From Ophthalmolycus amberensis (taxonomy: Eukaryota; Chordata; Actinopteri; Perciformes; Zoarcidae): 64,000 nt of DNA. Within the stretch, counting starts at the first letter, position 1, and every line of letters starts with the position of its first letter. The notes below the pieces were generated by a model. It worked only from the letters and a program-made list of their open reading frames with translations. It made no database searches and was not told the origin of the DNA. This document shows, piece by piece, positions 23,910 to 36,028 of the stretch. A program made the translations under genes and the position numbers. The stretch spans positions 209,624-273,623 of the forward strand of contig JAFEUB010000785.1 in assembly GCA_024529925.1 (NCBI GenBank). The letters are read 5' to 3'.

Positions 23910-24351
23910 TTAGTTGTCCACCGAGAGCAGTTTGTTGTGCAGCCTGACAGCAGCGGGGAGAAAGGACTTGCGGTACCTCTCCCTCAGACACCGGGGGTGA
24001 ATCAGCCGGTGACTGAAGGAGCTGTGCAGAGCTGCCAGAGTGTCCTGCATGGGGTGGGAAGCGTGGCTCATCAGGGATGAGAGCTTCGCCATCATCCTCC
24101 TGTCTCCCACCACCTCCACAGTATCCAGTGGACATCCCAGCACGCTGCTGGCCTTCCTCACCAGTTTGTCCAGTCTCCTCCTGTCAGCTGCCGCGATGCT
24201 GCTGTTCCAGAAGACCACTCCATAGAAGATGGCTGATGCCACCACGGAGTCGAAGAAGGTCTTCAGGAGTGCTCCCTGCACCCCAAAAGACCTCAGTCTC
24301 CTCAGCAGAAAGAGTCTGCTCTGTCCTTTTTTATAAAGAGCGTGACGAAGA
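23910..24351 (-). pseudogene. LINE reverse-transcriptase C-terminal fragment
   Basis: The minus-strand frame reads through about 145 codons of LINE sequence to a stop at 23,910. Recognisable stretches are LYKKGQSRLFLLRRLRSFGV, SAIFYGVVFWNSS and LDKLVRKASSVLG, typical of the region after the catalytic domain in L2/CR1/jockey LINE proteins of fish. The catalytic motifs are absent because the insert is 5'-truncated. The upstream part of the open frame (above 24,351) is macrosatellite sequence read by chance. It cannot encode an active enzyme. Confidence 0.85.
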
Positions 24352-25456
24352 GCGAACGATGCGTCGCCACGGCAACACCGTTCAACGAAAGCGCACAATA
24401 TTCATGATCATGCATCATCAATGTCTTAAGGCTATCCTTACTAAATTTGAGACTCATCAGGTCATCAGGCTAGGAGGAATTAAGAAAGGTATAAAATATG
24501 ACATTTCCTTTAGCCAGTAGGTGGCGCTATGAGTTATTGAATTTTTTTCAATTGAAATATGTTCAAGCTTGAATGATTATCATGCATAAGAAGTTTTGTG
24601 CGGATTGGATAATGTACCTTGGAGTTATAAGAACTTATAAGAATTGATTTTTTCCAAAACAGTGAGGCAAAATGGCCGCCACGCCACGTCAAGGTTCTTC
24701 GATGAAAGCGCGAGATTTTGATAACTTTTAATCACAAAGGTCTTAAGAACATCCTGACCAAAGGAGAAGTTGATCGCATAAATTCTCTAAGAGGAGTTCG
24801 TTAAAATGCGAAGGCTGAAATCTGCAAAAAGTGGCAAAAATGCCAAATTGGCGGGTTTACTGTAGCGCCCCCTAGTGGTCGAATGAAAAACAATTCTCAG
24901 GGTATGTTCCAGCATGCGATGGGCACATATGCTGCAAGTTTTGGAATTTTAGGACAAACGGTTGAGAAGTTATGTGTATTGATATTAAGCCACGCCCCTA
25001 AGAAGTTTATTGGTCCATATCTTGTAAACGGTAAGAGGTATCAAAAAGCTTTTAATAACTTTTGATGAGGTAGATCCATTAATGATCCAGAACAAATTTG
25101 GTAGTAATCGGACCCAGCATCTAGGAGGAGATAGAAAAAATGGGTTTTACACTAAATCCAAAATGGCGGAAAATCTAAGTAGGCGGAGCTTAGGGGTCTG
25201 AGAGGCTTTTTTTTAGATCTAGCGGATTGGGACATGTGGGTCAAATTTCAAGTAAATCGGACATACTGGCCGAGGGGCGTCGCCGTGGCGATTTGTAGGG
25301 GGCGCTAGAGAGCCATTTTTTTACACAGAAAGACGCATCCATTTCAATCTCTAAGTTCACCTAGACCTGACAAGTCCCCCAAATCTGGTGAGTTTTGGAG
25401 CATGGCAAGTCCCCCCCAAGCAGTCCCAAACTACAAAAATATAGATCAGAAGAATA

Positions 25457-27574
25457 ATTAAAGCTGCGAGCAGCGATGAACGGGCCCTCGCCATGCGCGC
25501 GTCGGCGTGCCGGCGGGACTCTGGCCTGCGCGTCCGCGAGCGAGACGTGTTTAATCCCGCGTGGACCGCCTGGTGCCGGAATTGACGCTTTGCAAACAGT
25601 CCGACGCTTCCTGCGTCCTCTGCCTGGCGCTACAGAACGCGTGCGTCGTGTTGCTCTGTGTCAAGTGTCAACCGCGTAGTGTAAAAGTGACGTAAATCGG
25701 ATGCAGTTTGTCAGAAAACGCAGATTTCCTTTCGCCAGCAGGTAGCGCTGTGAGTACTAGTGAAAATAAGCTTGTAGACATCCTCAGGCCGTGAGTGTTA
25801 TCAAGCATGAGAAGTTTGGGACCGTTTGGAAGAAGTGCAGCTGAGTTACATCAGCTTTTTTCACGAGGAATCACATAACGTAATCGCCCGCTACGGCTAA
25901 ACGATTCCGTCAAATGTAAAGCTTTTAATAACTTTTAATCACAACGGTCTTGACATGGTGCCAGCAAATTTTAATGTGTATCTGATGAAGACCCTAGGAG
26001 GAGTTCGTTAAAGTATAGCGACTAGAAATAGGCCGAAATCGATGGAAAAATGACACATGAATCAAAATTCCCGACTTCCGGTCGGGTTTAGAGCATGGTT
26101 CCAAGAGACTTATATTTAAGTCTCCATAGGATACATGTACTTACCAACTTTCATACATGTAGCTCAAACGTAGCGCTGGGGCTGCTGTTTTGAAATATTG
26201 TAGGGGGCGCTATAGAGGCAATTTAAAACGGACAAGCCAAAAAAACATATACACTATGTCTTCCTGTGACCTACGACACATGTACAAAGTTTCATGAGTT
26301 TTTGAGCATCCCAACACACTCAACCATCAGCTTCCTGTTTCATGGCGAACGATGCGTCGCCACGGCAACACCGTTCAACGAAAGCGCACAATATTCATGA
26401 TCATGCATCATCAATGTCTTAAGGCTATCCTTACTAAATTTGAGACTCATCAGGTCATCAGGCTAGGAGGAATTAAGAAAGGTATAAAATATGACATTTC
26501 CTTTAGCCAGTAGGTGGCGCTATGAGTTATTGAATTTTTTTCAATTGAAATATGTCCAAGCTTGAATGATTATCATGCATAAGAAGTTTTGTGCGGATTG
26601 GATAATGTACCTTGGAGTTATAACAACTTATACAAATTCGTTTTTTCAAAAACAGTGAGGCAAAATGGCCGCCACGCCACGTCAAGGTTCTTCGATGAAA
26701 GCGCGAGATTTTCATAACTCATAATCACAAAGGTCTTAAGAGCATCCTGACCAAAGGAGAAATTGATCGCATAAAATCTGTAGGAGGAAATCGTCTTTGT
26801 ACGAAGGCTGAAAATGCAAAAAGTGACAAAAATCACAACTTCGCGGGTTTACTGTAGCGCCCCCTAGTGGTCGAATGCAAAACAATTCTCAGGGTATGTT
26901 CCAGCATGCGATGTGCACATATGCTGCAAGTTTTGGAATGTTAGGACAAACGGTTGAGAAGTTATGTGTATTGAGATTAGGCCACGCCCCTAAGAAGTTT
27001 ATTGGTCCATATCTTGTAAACGGTAAGAGGTATGAAAAAGCTTTTAATAACTTTTGATGAGGTAGGTCCATTAATGATCCACAACAAATTTGGTAGTAAT
27101 CGGACTCAGCATCTAGGAGGAGATAGAAAAAATGGGTTTTACACTAAATTCAAAATGGCGGAAAATCAAAGTAGGCGGAGCTTAGGGGTCTGAGAGGCTT
27201 TTTTTTAGATCTAGCGGAGTCGGACATGTGGGTCAAATTTCAAGTAAATCGGACATACTGGCCGAGGGGCGTCGCCGGGCCGACTTGTAGGGGGCGCTAG
27301 AGAGCCATTTTTTTACACAGAAAGACGCATTCATTTCAAACTCTAAGTTCGCGCAGACCTGACAAGTCCCCCAAATCTGGTGAGTTTTGGAGTACAGCAA
27401 GTCCCTCCCAAGCAGTCCCAAAGATTAAAAATATGAATAATAAATAATAAGGGATTCCTCCAATTTCAAGAGGGCCTTCGCCAGGCCGACGTTGTCGACG
27501 GCTCGGGCCCTAATAATCATGCCAATTTCAATAGGGCCTTCGCCAGGCCGACGTTGTCGACGGCTCGGGCCCTA
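25457..27574 (+). repeat. Macrosatellite unit 12
   Basis: The CTCF-like site 1 carries a substitution (CCAGCAGGTAGCGCTG near 25,737). At 26,969 it has GAGATTAGGCCACGC in place of GATATTAAGCCACGC. Two minisatellite copies (about 27,455-27,574) close it. Confidence 0.95.
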
Positions 27575-29619
27575 ATTAAAGCTGCGAGCAGCGATGAACG
27601 GGCCCTCGCTACGCGCGCGTCGGCGTGCCGGCGGGACTCTGGCCTGCGCGTCCGCGAGCGAGACGTGTTTAATCCCGCGTGGACCGCCTGGTGCCGGAAT
27701 TGACGCTTTGCAAACAGTCCGACGCTTCCTGCGTCCTCTGCCTGGCGCTACAGAACGCGTGCGTCGTGTTGCTCTGTGTCAAGCGTGAACCGCGTAGTGT
27801 AAATGGGATGCAGTTTGTCAGAAAACGCAGATTTCCTTTCGCCAGCAGGTGGCGCTGTGAGTACTAGTGAAAATAAGCTTGTAGACATCCTCAGGCCGTG
27901 AGTGTTATCAAGCATGAGAAGTTTGGGACCGTTTGGAAGAAGTGCAGCTGAGTTACATCAGCTTTTTTCACGAGGAATCACATAACGTAATCGCCCGCTA
28001 CGGCTAAACGATTCCGTCAAATGTAAAGCTTTTAATAACTTTTAATCACAACGGTCTTGACATGGTGCTAGCAAATTTTAAAGTGGATCTGATGAAGTCC
28101 CTAGGAGGAGTTCGTTAAAGTATAGCGACTAGAAATAGGCCGAAATCGATGGAAAAATGACACATGAATCAAACTTCCCGACTTCCGGTCGGGTTTAGAG
28201 CATGGTTTCAAGAGACTTATTGTTAAGTCTCCATAGGATACATGTGCTTACCAACTTTCATACATGTAGCTCAAACGTAGCGCTGGGGCTGCTGTTTTGA
28301 AATATTGTAGGGGGCGCTATAGAGGCAATTTAAAACGGACAAGCCAAAAAAACATATACACTATGTCTTCCTGTGACCTACGACACATGTACAAAGTTTC
28401 ATGAGTTTTTGAGCATCCCAACACACTCAACCATCAGCTTCCTGTTTCATGGCGAACGATGCGTCGCCACGGCAACACCGTTCAACGAAAGCGCACAATA
28501 TTCATGATCATGCATCATCAATGTCTTAAGGCTATGCTTACTAAATTTGAGACTCATCAGGTCATCAGGCTAGGAGGAATTAAGAAAGGTATAAAATATG
28601 ACATTTCCTTTAGCCAGTAGGTGGCGCTATGAGGTATTGAATTTTTTTCAATTGAAATATGTTCAAGCTTGAATGATTATCATGCATAAGAAGTTTTGTG
28701 CGGATTGGATAATGTACCTTGGAGTTATAACAACTTATACAAATTCGTTTTTTCAAAAACAGTGAGGCAAAATGGCCGCCACGCCACGTCAAGGTTCTTC
28801 GATGAAAGCGCGAGATTTTGATAACTTTTAATCACAAAGGTCTTAAGAACATCCTGACCAAAGGAGAAGTTGATCGCATAAATTCTCTAGGAGGAGTTCG
28901 TTAAAATGCGAAGGCTGAAATCGGCAAAAAGTGGCAAAAATGCGAACTTCGCGGGTTTGCTGTAGCGCCCCCTAGTGGTCGAATGGAAAACAATTCTCAG
29001 GATATGTTCCAGCATGCGATGTGCACATATGCTGCAAGTTTTGGAATTTTGGGACAAACGGTTGAGAAGTTATGTGTATTGATATTAAGCCACGCCCCTA
29101 AGAAGTTTATTGGTCCATATCTTGTAAACGGTAAGAGGTATCAAAAAGCTTTTAATAACTTTTGATGACGTAGCTCTAATAATTATCCACAACAAATTTG
29201 GTAGTAATCGGACCCAGCATCTGGGAGGAGATAGAAAAAATGGGTTTTACACTAAATTCAAAATGGCGGAAAATCTAAGTAGGCGGAGCTTAGGGGTCTG
29301 AGAGGCTTTTATTTAGATCTAGCGGATTGGGACATGTGGGTCAATTTTCAAGTAAATCGGAGATACTGGCCGAGGGGCGTCGCCGTGGCGATTTGTAGGG
29401 GGCGCTAGAGAGCCATTTTTTTTCACAGAAAGACGCATCCATTTCAAACTCTAAGTTCGCGCAGACCTGACAAGTCCCCCAAATCTGGTGAGTTTTGGAG
29501 TATGGCAAGTCCCCCCCAAGCAGTCCCAAAGATGAAAAATAGGAATCATAAATAATAACCCTACCAATTTCAATAGGGCCTTCGCCAGGCCGACGTTGTC
29601 GACGGCTCGGGCCCTAATA
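27575..29619 (+). repeat. Macrosatellite unit 13
   Basis: CTACGCGCGCG head and short-form segment. It carries GACTTATTGTTAAGTC at 28,214, shared with unit 17. One minisatellite copy closes it. Confidence 0.95.
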
Positions 29620-31600
29620 ATTAAAGCTGCGAGCAGCGATGAACGGGCCCTCGCCATGCGCGCGTCGGCGTGCCGGCGGGACTCCGGCCTGCGCGTCCGC
29701 GAGCGAGACGTGTTTAATCCCGCGTGGACCGCCTGGTGCCGGAATTGACGCTTTGCAAACAGTCCGACGCTTCCTGCGTCCTCTGCCTGGCGCTACAGAA
29801 CGCGTGCGTCGTGTTGCTCTGTGTCAAGTGTCAACCGCGTAGTGTAAAAGTCACGTGAATCGGATGCAGTTTGTCAGAAAACGCAGATTTCCTTTCGCCA
29901 GCAGGTGGCGCTGTGAGTACTAGTGAAAATAAGCTTGTAGACATCCTCGGGCCGTGAGTGTTATCAAGCATGAGAAGTTTGGGACCGTTTGGAAGAAGTG
30001 CAGCTGAGTTACATCAGCTTTTTTCACGAGGAATCACATAAAGTAATCGCCCGCTACGGCTAAACGATTCCGTCAAATGTAAAGCTTTTAATAACTTTTA
30101 ATCACAACGGTCTTGACATGGTGCGAGCAAATTTTAAAGTGGATCTGATGAAGTCCCTAGGAGGAGTTCGTTAAAGTATAGCGACAAGAAATAGGCCGAA
30201 ATCGATGGAAAAATGACACATCAATCAAAATACGCGACTTCCGGTCGGGTTTAGAGCATGGTTCCAAGAGACTTATATTTAAGTCTCCATAGGATACATG
30301 TGCGTACCAACTTTCATACATGTAGCTCAAACGTAGCGCCGGGGCTGCTCTTTCGAAATCTTGTAGGGGGCGCTATAGAGGCAATTTAAAACGGCCAAGC
30401 CAAAAAACCACATACACTATGTCTTCCTATGACCTACGACACATGTACAAAGTTTCATGAGTTTCTGAGCATCCCAACACACTCAACCATCAGCTTCCTG
30501 TTTCATGGCGAACGATGCGTCGCCACGGCAACACCGTTCAACGAAAGCGCACAATATTCTCGGCGATTTTTCATCAATGTCTTAAGGCTATCCTTACCAA
30601 CTTTGAGACTCATCAGGTCACCTGGCTAGGAGGAATAACTAAAAGTAAAAAAAAAAACATCTCCTTTAGCCAGTAGGCGGCGCTATGAGTTATTGAATTT
30701 TTTTCAATTGAAGTCTGTTCAGGCTTGACTGAGCATCATGCATAAGAAATTTTGTGCGGATTGGATAATGTACCTTGGAGTTATAACAACTTATTTTTTC
30801 ATAAAAATGAGGTAAAATGGCCGCCACGCCACGTCAAGGTTCTCCGATGAAAGCGCGAGATTTTCATAACTCATAATCACAAAGGTCTTAAGAGCATCCT
30901 GCCCAAAGGAGAAGTTGATCGCATAAAATCTGTAGGAGGAAATCGTCTTAGTACGAAGGCTGAAAATGCAAAAAGTGACAAAAATCACAACTTCGCGGGT
31001 TTACTGTTGCGCCCCCTAGTGGTTGAATGCAAAACAATTCTCAGGGTATGTTACAGCATGCGATGTGCACATATGCTGCAAGTTTTGGAATTTTGGGACA
31101 AACGGTTGAGAAGTTATGTGTATTGATATTAAGCCACGCCCCTAAGAAGTTTATTGGTCCATATCTTGTAAACGCTAAGAGGTATCAAAAAGCTTTTAAT
31201 AACTTTTGATAACGTACATCTAATAATGATCCACAACAAATTTGGTAGTAATCGGACCCAGCATCTAGGAGGAGATAGAAAAAATGGGTTTTACACTAAA
31301 TCCAAAATGGCGGAAAATCTAAGTAGGCGGAGCTTAGGGGTCTGAGAGGCTTTTTTTTAGATCTAGCGGATTGGGACATGTGGGTCAAATTTCAAGTAAA
31401 TCGGACATACTGGCCGAGGGGCGTCGCCGTGGCGATTTGTAGGGGGCGCTAGAGAGCCATTTTTTTACGCAGAAAGACGCATCCATTTCAAACTCTAAGT
31501 TCACCCAGACCTGACAAGTCCCCCAAATCTGGTGAGTTTTGGAGTATGGCAAGTCCCCCCCAAGCAGTCCCAAAGAATTAAAATATAGATCAGAATAATA
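29620..31600 (+). repeat. Macrosatellite unit 14, TCGGCGATTTTT subtype
   Basis: Its body at about 30,429-31,209 matches unit 18 at a constant offset of 8,441. The reverse CTCF-like site at 31,007 has a change in a flanking base (GTTGCGCC) but an intact 14-base core. No minisatellite copy before the long unit that follows. Confidence 0.94.
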
Positions 31601-33974
31601 ATTAAAGCTGCAAGCAGCGATGAACGGGCCCTCGCCATGCGCGCGTCGAGGTGCCGGCGGGACTCCGGCCTGCGCGTCCGAGAACGTCCGCGACCGTCGG
31701 ATGGCGCGTCCGCGAGCGAGACGTGTTTAATCCCGCGTGGACCGCCTGGTGCCGGAATTGACGCTTTGCAAACAGTCCGACGCTTCCTGCGTCCTCTGCC
31801 TGGCGCTACAGAACTCGTGCGTGGTGTTGCTCTGTGTCAAGTGTCAAGTGTCAAGTGTAAAAGTTACGTAAATCGGATGCAGTTTGTCAGAAAACGCAGA
31901 TTTCCTTTCGCCAGCAGGTGGCGCTGTGAGTATTAGGGAAAATTAGCTTGTAGACATCCTCAGGCCATGAGTGTTATCAAGCATGTGAAGTTTGGGACCG
32001 TTTGGAACAAGTCCAGCTGAGTTACATCAGACATTTCCTTCAGCCAGTAGGCTTTGCAGGTTTACTGTAGCGCCCCCTCGTGGTCGAATGCAAAACAATT
32101 CTCAGGGTATGTTACTGGATGCGATGTGCACATATACTGAATATTTTGGGAATTTAGAACAAATGGTTGAGAAGTTATGTGTATTGATATTTTGCCACGC
32201 ACCTAAGAAGTGTATTGGTCCATATCTTGTAAACGCAAAGAGATATCAAAAAGATTTTGATAGGTTTTGATGATCTAGATCCACTTATGATCCACAACAA
32301 ATTTCATAGAAATCGGAGCCAGCGTGTAGGAGTTTGCAAAAATGTGTTTTTTTTCCACTAAAGTCAAAATGGCTGACTCCCGGTTGGGTTTAGAGCTTAG
32401 ACCTACAGGGGCTTTTTTGTCCGTCTACATGTGATACATCTGTTTACCAAATGTTATACATCAAAAGTTTATATATAGATAGTGAAACGTACCGCGAGGG
32501 CTGCGTCGTCGAAATATTGTATAAATTCATACAAAATTGAAAATGGCAGACTTCCGGTCGGGTTTAGAGCATGGTCCCAAGAGACTTATTTTTAAGTCTC
32601 CATAAGATACATATGCCTACCAACTTTCATACATGTAGCTCAAACGTAGCGCTGGGGCTGCTCTTTCGAAATATTGTAGGGGGCGCTATAGAGGCAATTT
32701 AAAACGGCCAAGCCAAATAACCACATACACTATGTCTTCCTGTGACCTACGACACATGTACAAAGTTTCATGAGTTTTTGACCATCCCAACACACTCAAC
32801 CATCAGCTTCCTGTTTCATGGCGAACGATGCGTCGCCACGGCAACACCGTTCAACGAAAGCGCACAATATTCATGATGATGCATCATCAATGTCTTAAGG
32901 CTATCCGTACCAAATTTGAGACTCATCAGCTCATCAGGCTAGGAGGAATTAAGAAAGGTATAAAATATGACATTTCCTTTAGCCAGGAGGTGGCGCTATG
33001 AGTTATTGAATTTTTTTCAATTGAAATATGTTCAAGCTTGAATGATTATCATGCATAAGAAGATTTGTGCGGATTGGATAATGTACCTTGGAGTTATAAC
33101 AACTTATAAGAATTATTTTTTTCAAAAACAGTGAGGCAAAATGGCCGCCACGCCACGTCAAGGTTCTTCGATGAAAGCGCGAGATTTTGATAACTTTTAA
33201 TCACAAAGGTCTTAAGAACATCCTGACCAAAGGAGAAGTTGATCGCATAAATTCTCTAGGAGGAGTTCGTTCAAATGCGAAGGCTGAAATTGGCGAAAAA
33301 TGGCAAAAATGCCAACTTCGCGGGTCTACTGTAGCGCCCCCTAGTGGTTGAATGAAAAACAATTCTCAGGGTATGTTACAGCATGCGATGTGCACATATG
33401 CTGCAAGTTTTGGAATTTTGGGACAAACGGTTGAGAAGTTATGTGTATTGATATTAAGCCACGCCCCTAAGAAGTTTATTGGTTCATATCTTCTAAACGG
33501 TAAGAGGTATCAAAAAGCTTTTAATAACTTTTGATGAGGTAGCTCTATTAATGATCCACAACAAATTTGGTAGTGATCGGACCCAGCATCTAGGAGGAGA
33601 TAGAAAAAATGGGTTTTACACTAAATTCAAAATGGCGGAAAATCTAAGTAGGCGGAGCTTAGGGGTCTGATTGGCTTTTTTTTAGATCTAGCGGATTGGG
33701 ACATGTGGGTCAAATTTCAAGTCAATCAGACATACTGGCCGAGGGGCGTCGCCGGTCCGATTTGTAGGGGGCGCTAGAGAGCCATTTTTTTACGCACACA
33801 TATGCAAATTTGGGCAGCAGAGTTTCTCCACCAGATGTGAGAGGGGTGCAAAAATGGTGAGTTTTCATGAATTCCAAGTGCCCCTACAAGCTCCATCCCC
33901 GGCAGAATTATGACGGATTCCTCCAATTTCAATAGGGCCTTCGCGGCCCGACGTTGTCGGTGGCTCGGGCCCTA
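31601..33974 (+). repeat. Macrosatellite unit 15, long type (2,374 bp)
   Basis: Nearly identical to unit 24 at a constant offset of 18,956 over the whole length. Both share the private triplicated CAAGTGT (near 31,837) and TCGTGCGTGGTG. It ends with a single minisatellite copy of the variant GCGGCCCGACGTTGTCGG form. Confidence 0.95.
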
Positions 33975-36028
33975 ATTAAAGCTGCGAGCAGCGATGAACG
34001 GGCCCTCGCTACGCGCGCGTCGGCGTGCCGGCGGGACTCTGGCCTGCGCGTCCGCGAGCGAGACGTGTTTAATCCCGCGTGGACCGCCTGGTGCCGGAAA
34101 TGACGCTTTGCAAATAGTCTGATGCTTCCTGTGTCCGCCGCCTGGTGCTACAGAACGCGTGCGTCGTGTTGCTCTGTGTCAAGTGTCAACCGCGTAGTGT
34201 AAAAGTCACGTGAATCGGATGCAGTTTGTCAGAAAACGCAGATTTCCTTTCGCCAGCAGGTGGCGCTGTGAGTACTAGTGAAAATAAGCTTGTAGACATC
34301 CTCAGGCCGTGAGTGGTATCAAGCATGAGAAGTTTGGGACCGTTTGGAAGAAGTGCAGCTGAGTTACATCAGCTTTTTTCACGAGGAATCACATAAAGTA
34401 ATCGCCCGCTACGGCTAAACGATTCCGTCAATCGTAAAGCTTTTAATAACTTTTAATGACAACGGTCTTGACATGGTGCGAGCAAATTTTAAAGTGGATC
34501 TGATGAAGTCCCTAGGAGGAGTTCGTTAAAGTATAGCGACAAGAAATAGGCCGAAATCGATGGAAAAATGACACATCAATCAAAATACCCGACTTCCGGT
34601 CGGGTTTAGAGCATGGTTCCAAGAGACTTATATTTAAGTCTCCATAGGATACATGTGCGTACCAACTTTCATACATGTAGCTCAAACGTAGCGCCGGGGC
34701 TGCTGTTTTGAAATATTGTAGGGGGCGCTATAGAGGCAATTTAAAACGGACGATTAAAAAAATCATATACACTATGTCTTCCTGTGACCTACGACACATG
34801 TACAAAGTTTCATGAGTTTGTGAGCATCCCAACACACTCAACCATCAGCTTCCTGTTTCATGGCGAACGATGCGTCGCCACGGCAACACCGTTCAACGAA
34901 AGCGCACAATATTCATGATCATGCATCATCAATGTCTTAAGGCTATCCTTACTAAATTTGAGACTCATCAGGTCATCAGGCTAGGAGGAATTAAGAAAGG
35001 TATAAAATATGACATTTCCTTTAGCCAGTAGGTGGCGCTATGAGTTATTGAATTTTTTTCAATTGAAATATGTTCAAGCTGGAAAGATTATCATGCATAA
35101 GAAATTTTGTGCGGATTGCATAATGTACCTTGGAGTTATAACAACTTATACGAATTTGTTTTTTCAAAAACAGTGAGGCAAAATGGACGCCACGCCACAT
35201 CAAGGTTCTTCGATGAAAGCGCGAGATTTTCATAACTCATAATCACAAAGGTCTTAAGAGCATCCTGACCAAAGGACAAATTGATCGCATAAAATCTGTA
35301 GGAGGAAATCGTCTTTGTACGAAGGCTGAAAATGCAAAAAGTGACAAAAATCACAACTTCGCGGGTTTACTGTAGCGCCCCCTAGTGGTCGAATGAAAAA
35401 CAATTCTCAGGGTATGTTCCAGCATGCGATGTGCACATATGCTGCAAGTTTTGGAATTTTAGGACAAACGGTTGAGAAGTTATGTGTATTGATATTAAGC
35501 CACGCCCCTAAGAAGTTTATTGGTCCATATCTTGTAAACGGTAAGAGGTATCAAAAAGCTTTTAATAACTTTTGATGACGTAGCTCTAATAATGATCCAC
35601 AACAAATTTGGTAGTAATCGGACCCAGCATCTAGGAGGAGATAGAAAAAATGGGTTTTACACTAAATCCAAAATGGCGGAAAATCTAAGTAGGCGGAGCT
35701 TAGGGGTTTGAGAGGCTTTTTTTTAGATCTAGCGGATTCGGACATGTGGGTCAAATTTCAAGTAAATCGGACATACTGGCCGAGGGGCGTCGCCGTGGCG
35801 ATTTGTAGGGGGCGCTAGAGAGCCATTTTTTTACACAGAAAGACGCATCCATTTCAAACTCTAAGTTCGCGCAGACCTGACAAGTCCCCCAAATCTGGTG
35901 AGTTTTGGAGTACAGCAAGTCCCCCCCAAGCAGTCCCAAAGTGGAAAAATAAAAATCAGAATAAAAATAATCATGCCAATTTCAATAGGGCCTTCGCCAG
36001 GCCGACGTTGTCGACGGCTCGGGCCCTA
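33975..36028 (+). repeat. Macrosatellite unit 16
   Basis: The head is mosaic. It opens as a CTACGCGCGCG short head but continues with CAAATAGTCTGATGC, otherwise seen in the extended heads of units 5, 19 and 21. The body is standard. One minisatellite copy closes it. Confidence 0.95.

Larger units (their letters stand above)
23336..24351 (-). mobile_element. 5'-truncated L2/CR1-like LINE insertion
   Basis: Read on the minus strand, the insert ends with AGGGACTAATAAAGGATT followed by ATCTTATCTTATC repeats, the kind of simple 3' repeat used by L2-type LINEs in fish. Its 5' part encodes the C-terminal end of a reverse-transcriptase polyprotein. Between the coding end and the 3' tail lies a region with two minisatellites. 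I see no clear target-site duplication beyond one or two bases at the junctions, and one G of the host unit appears lost. The clade (L2 versus another jockey-superfamily clade) is from general recognition, not a search. Confidence 0.85.
22449..25456 (+). repeat. Macrosatellite unit 11, interrupted by a LINE (3,008 bp)
   Basis: A normal unit is split after CAGCTTCCTGTTTCAT and resumes at GCGAACGATGCG. The 1,016 bp between (23,336-24,351) are LINE sequence. Subtracting them gives about 1,992 bp, a normal length. None of the other units in the window carries this insertion. Confidence 0.95.

Noticed and set aside
23598..24080. Cysteine-rich 160-residue plus-strand protein (repeats of CAKCSE) resembling a metal-binding or structural protein
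   Set aside because: It is an 18-bp minisatellite inside a LINE 3' region. All three plus-strand frames and one minus frame stay open because 18 is divisible by three.
23440..24135. 231-residue minus-strand frame with NTLHTL repeats as a repeat protein
   Set aside because: Same minisatellite read on the other strand in the wrong frame relative to the LINE reverse transcriptase.
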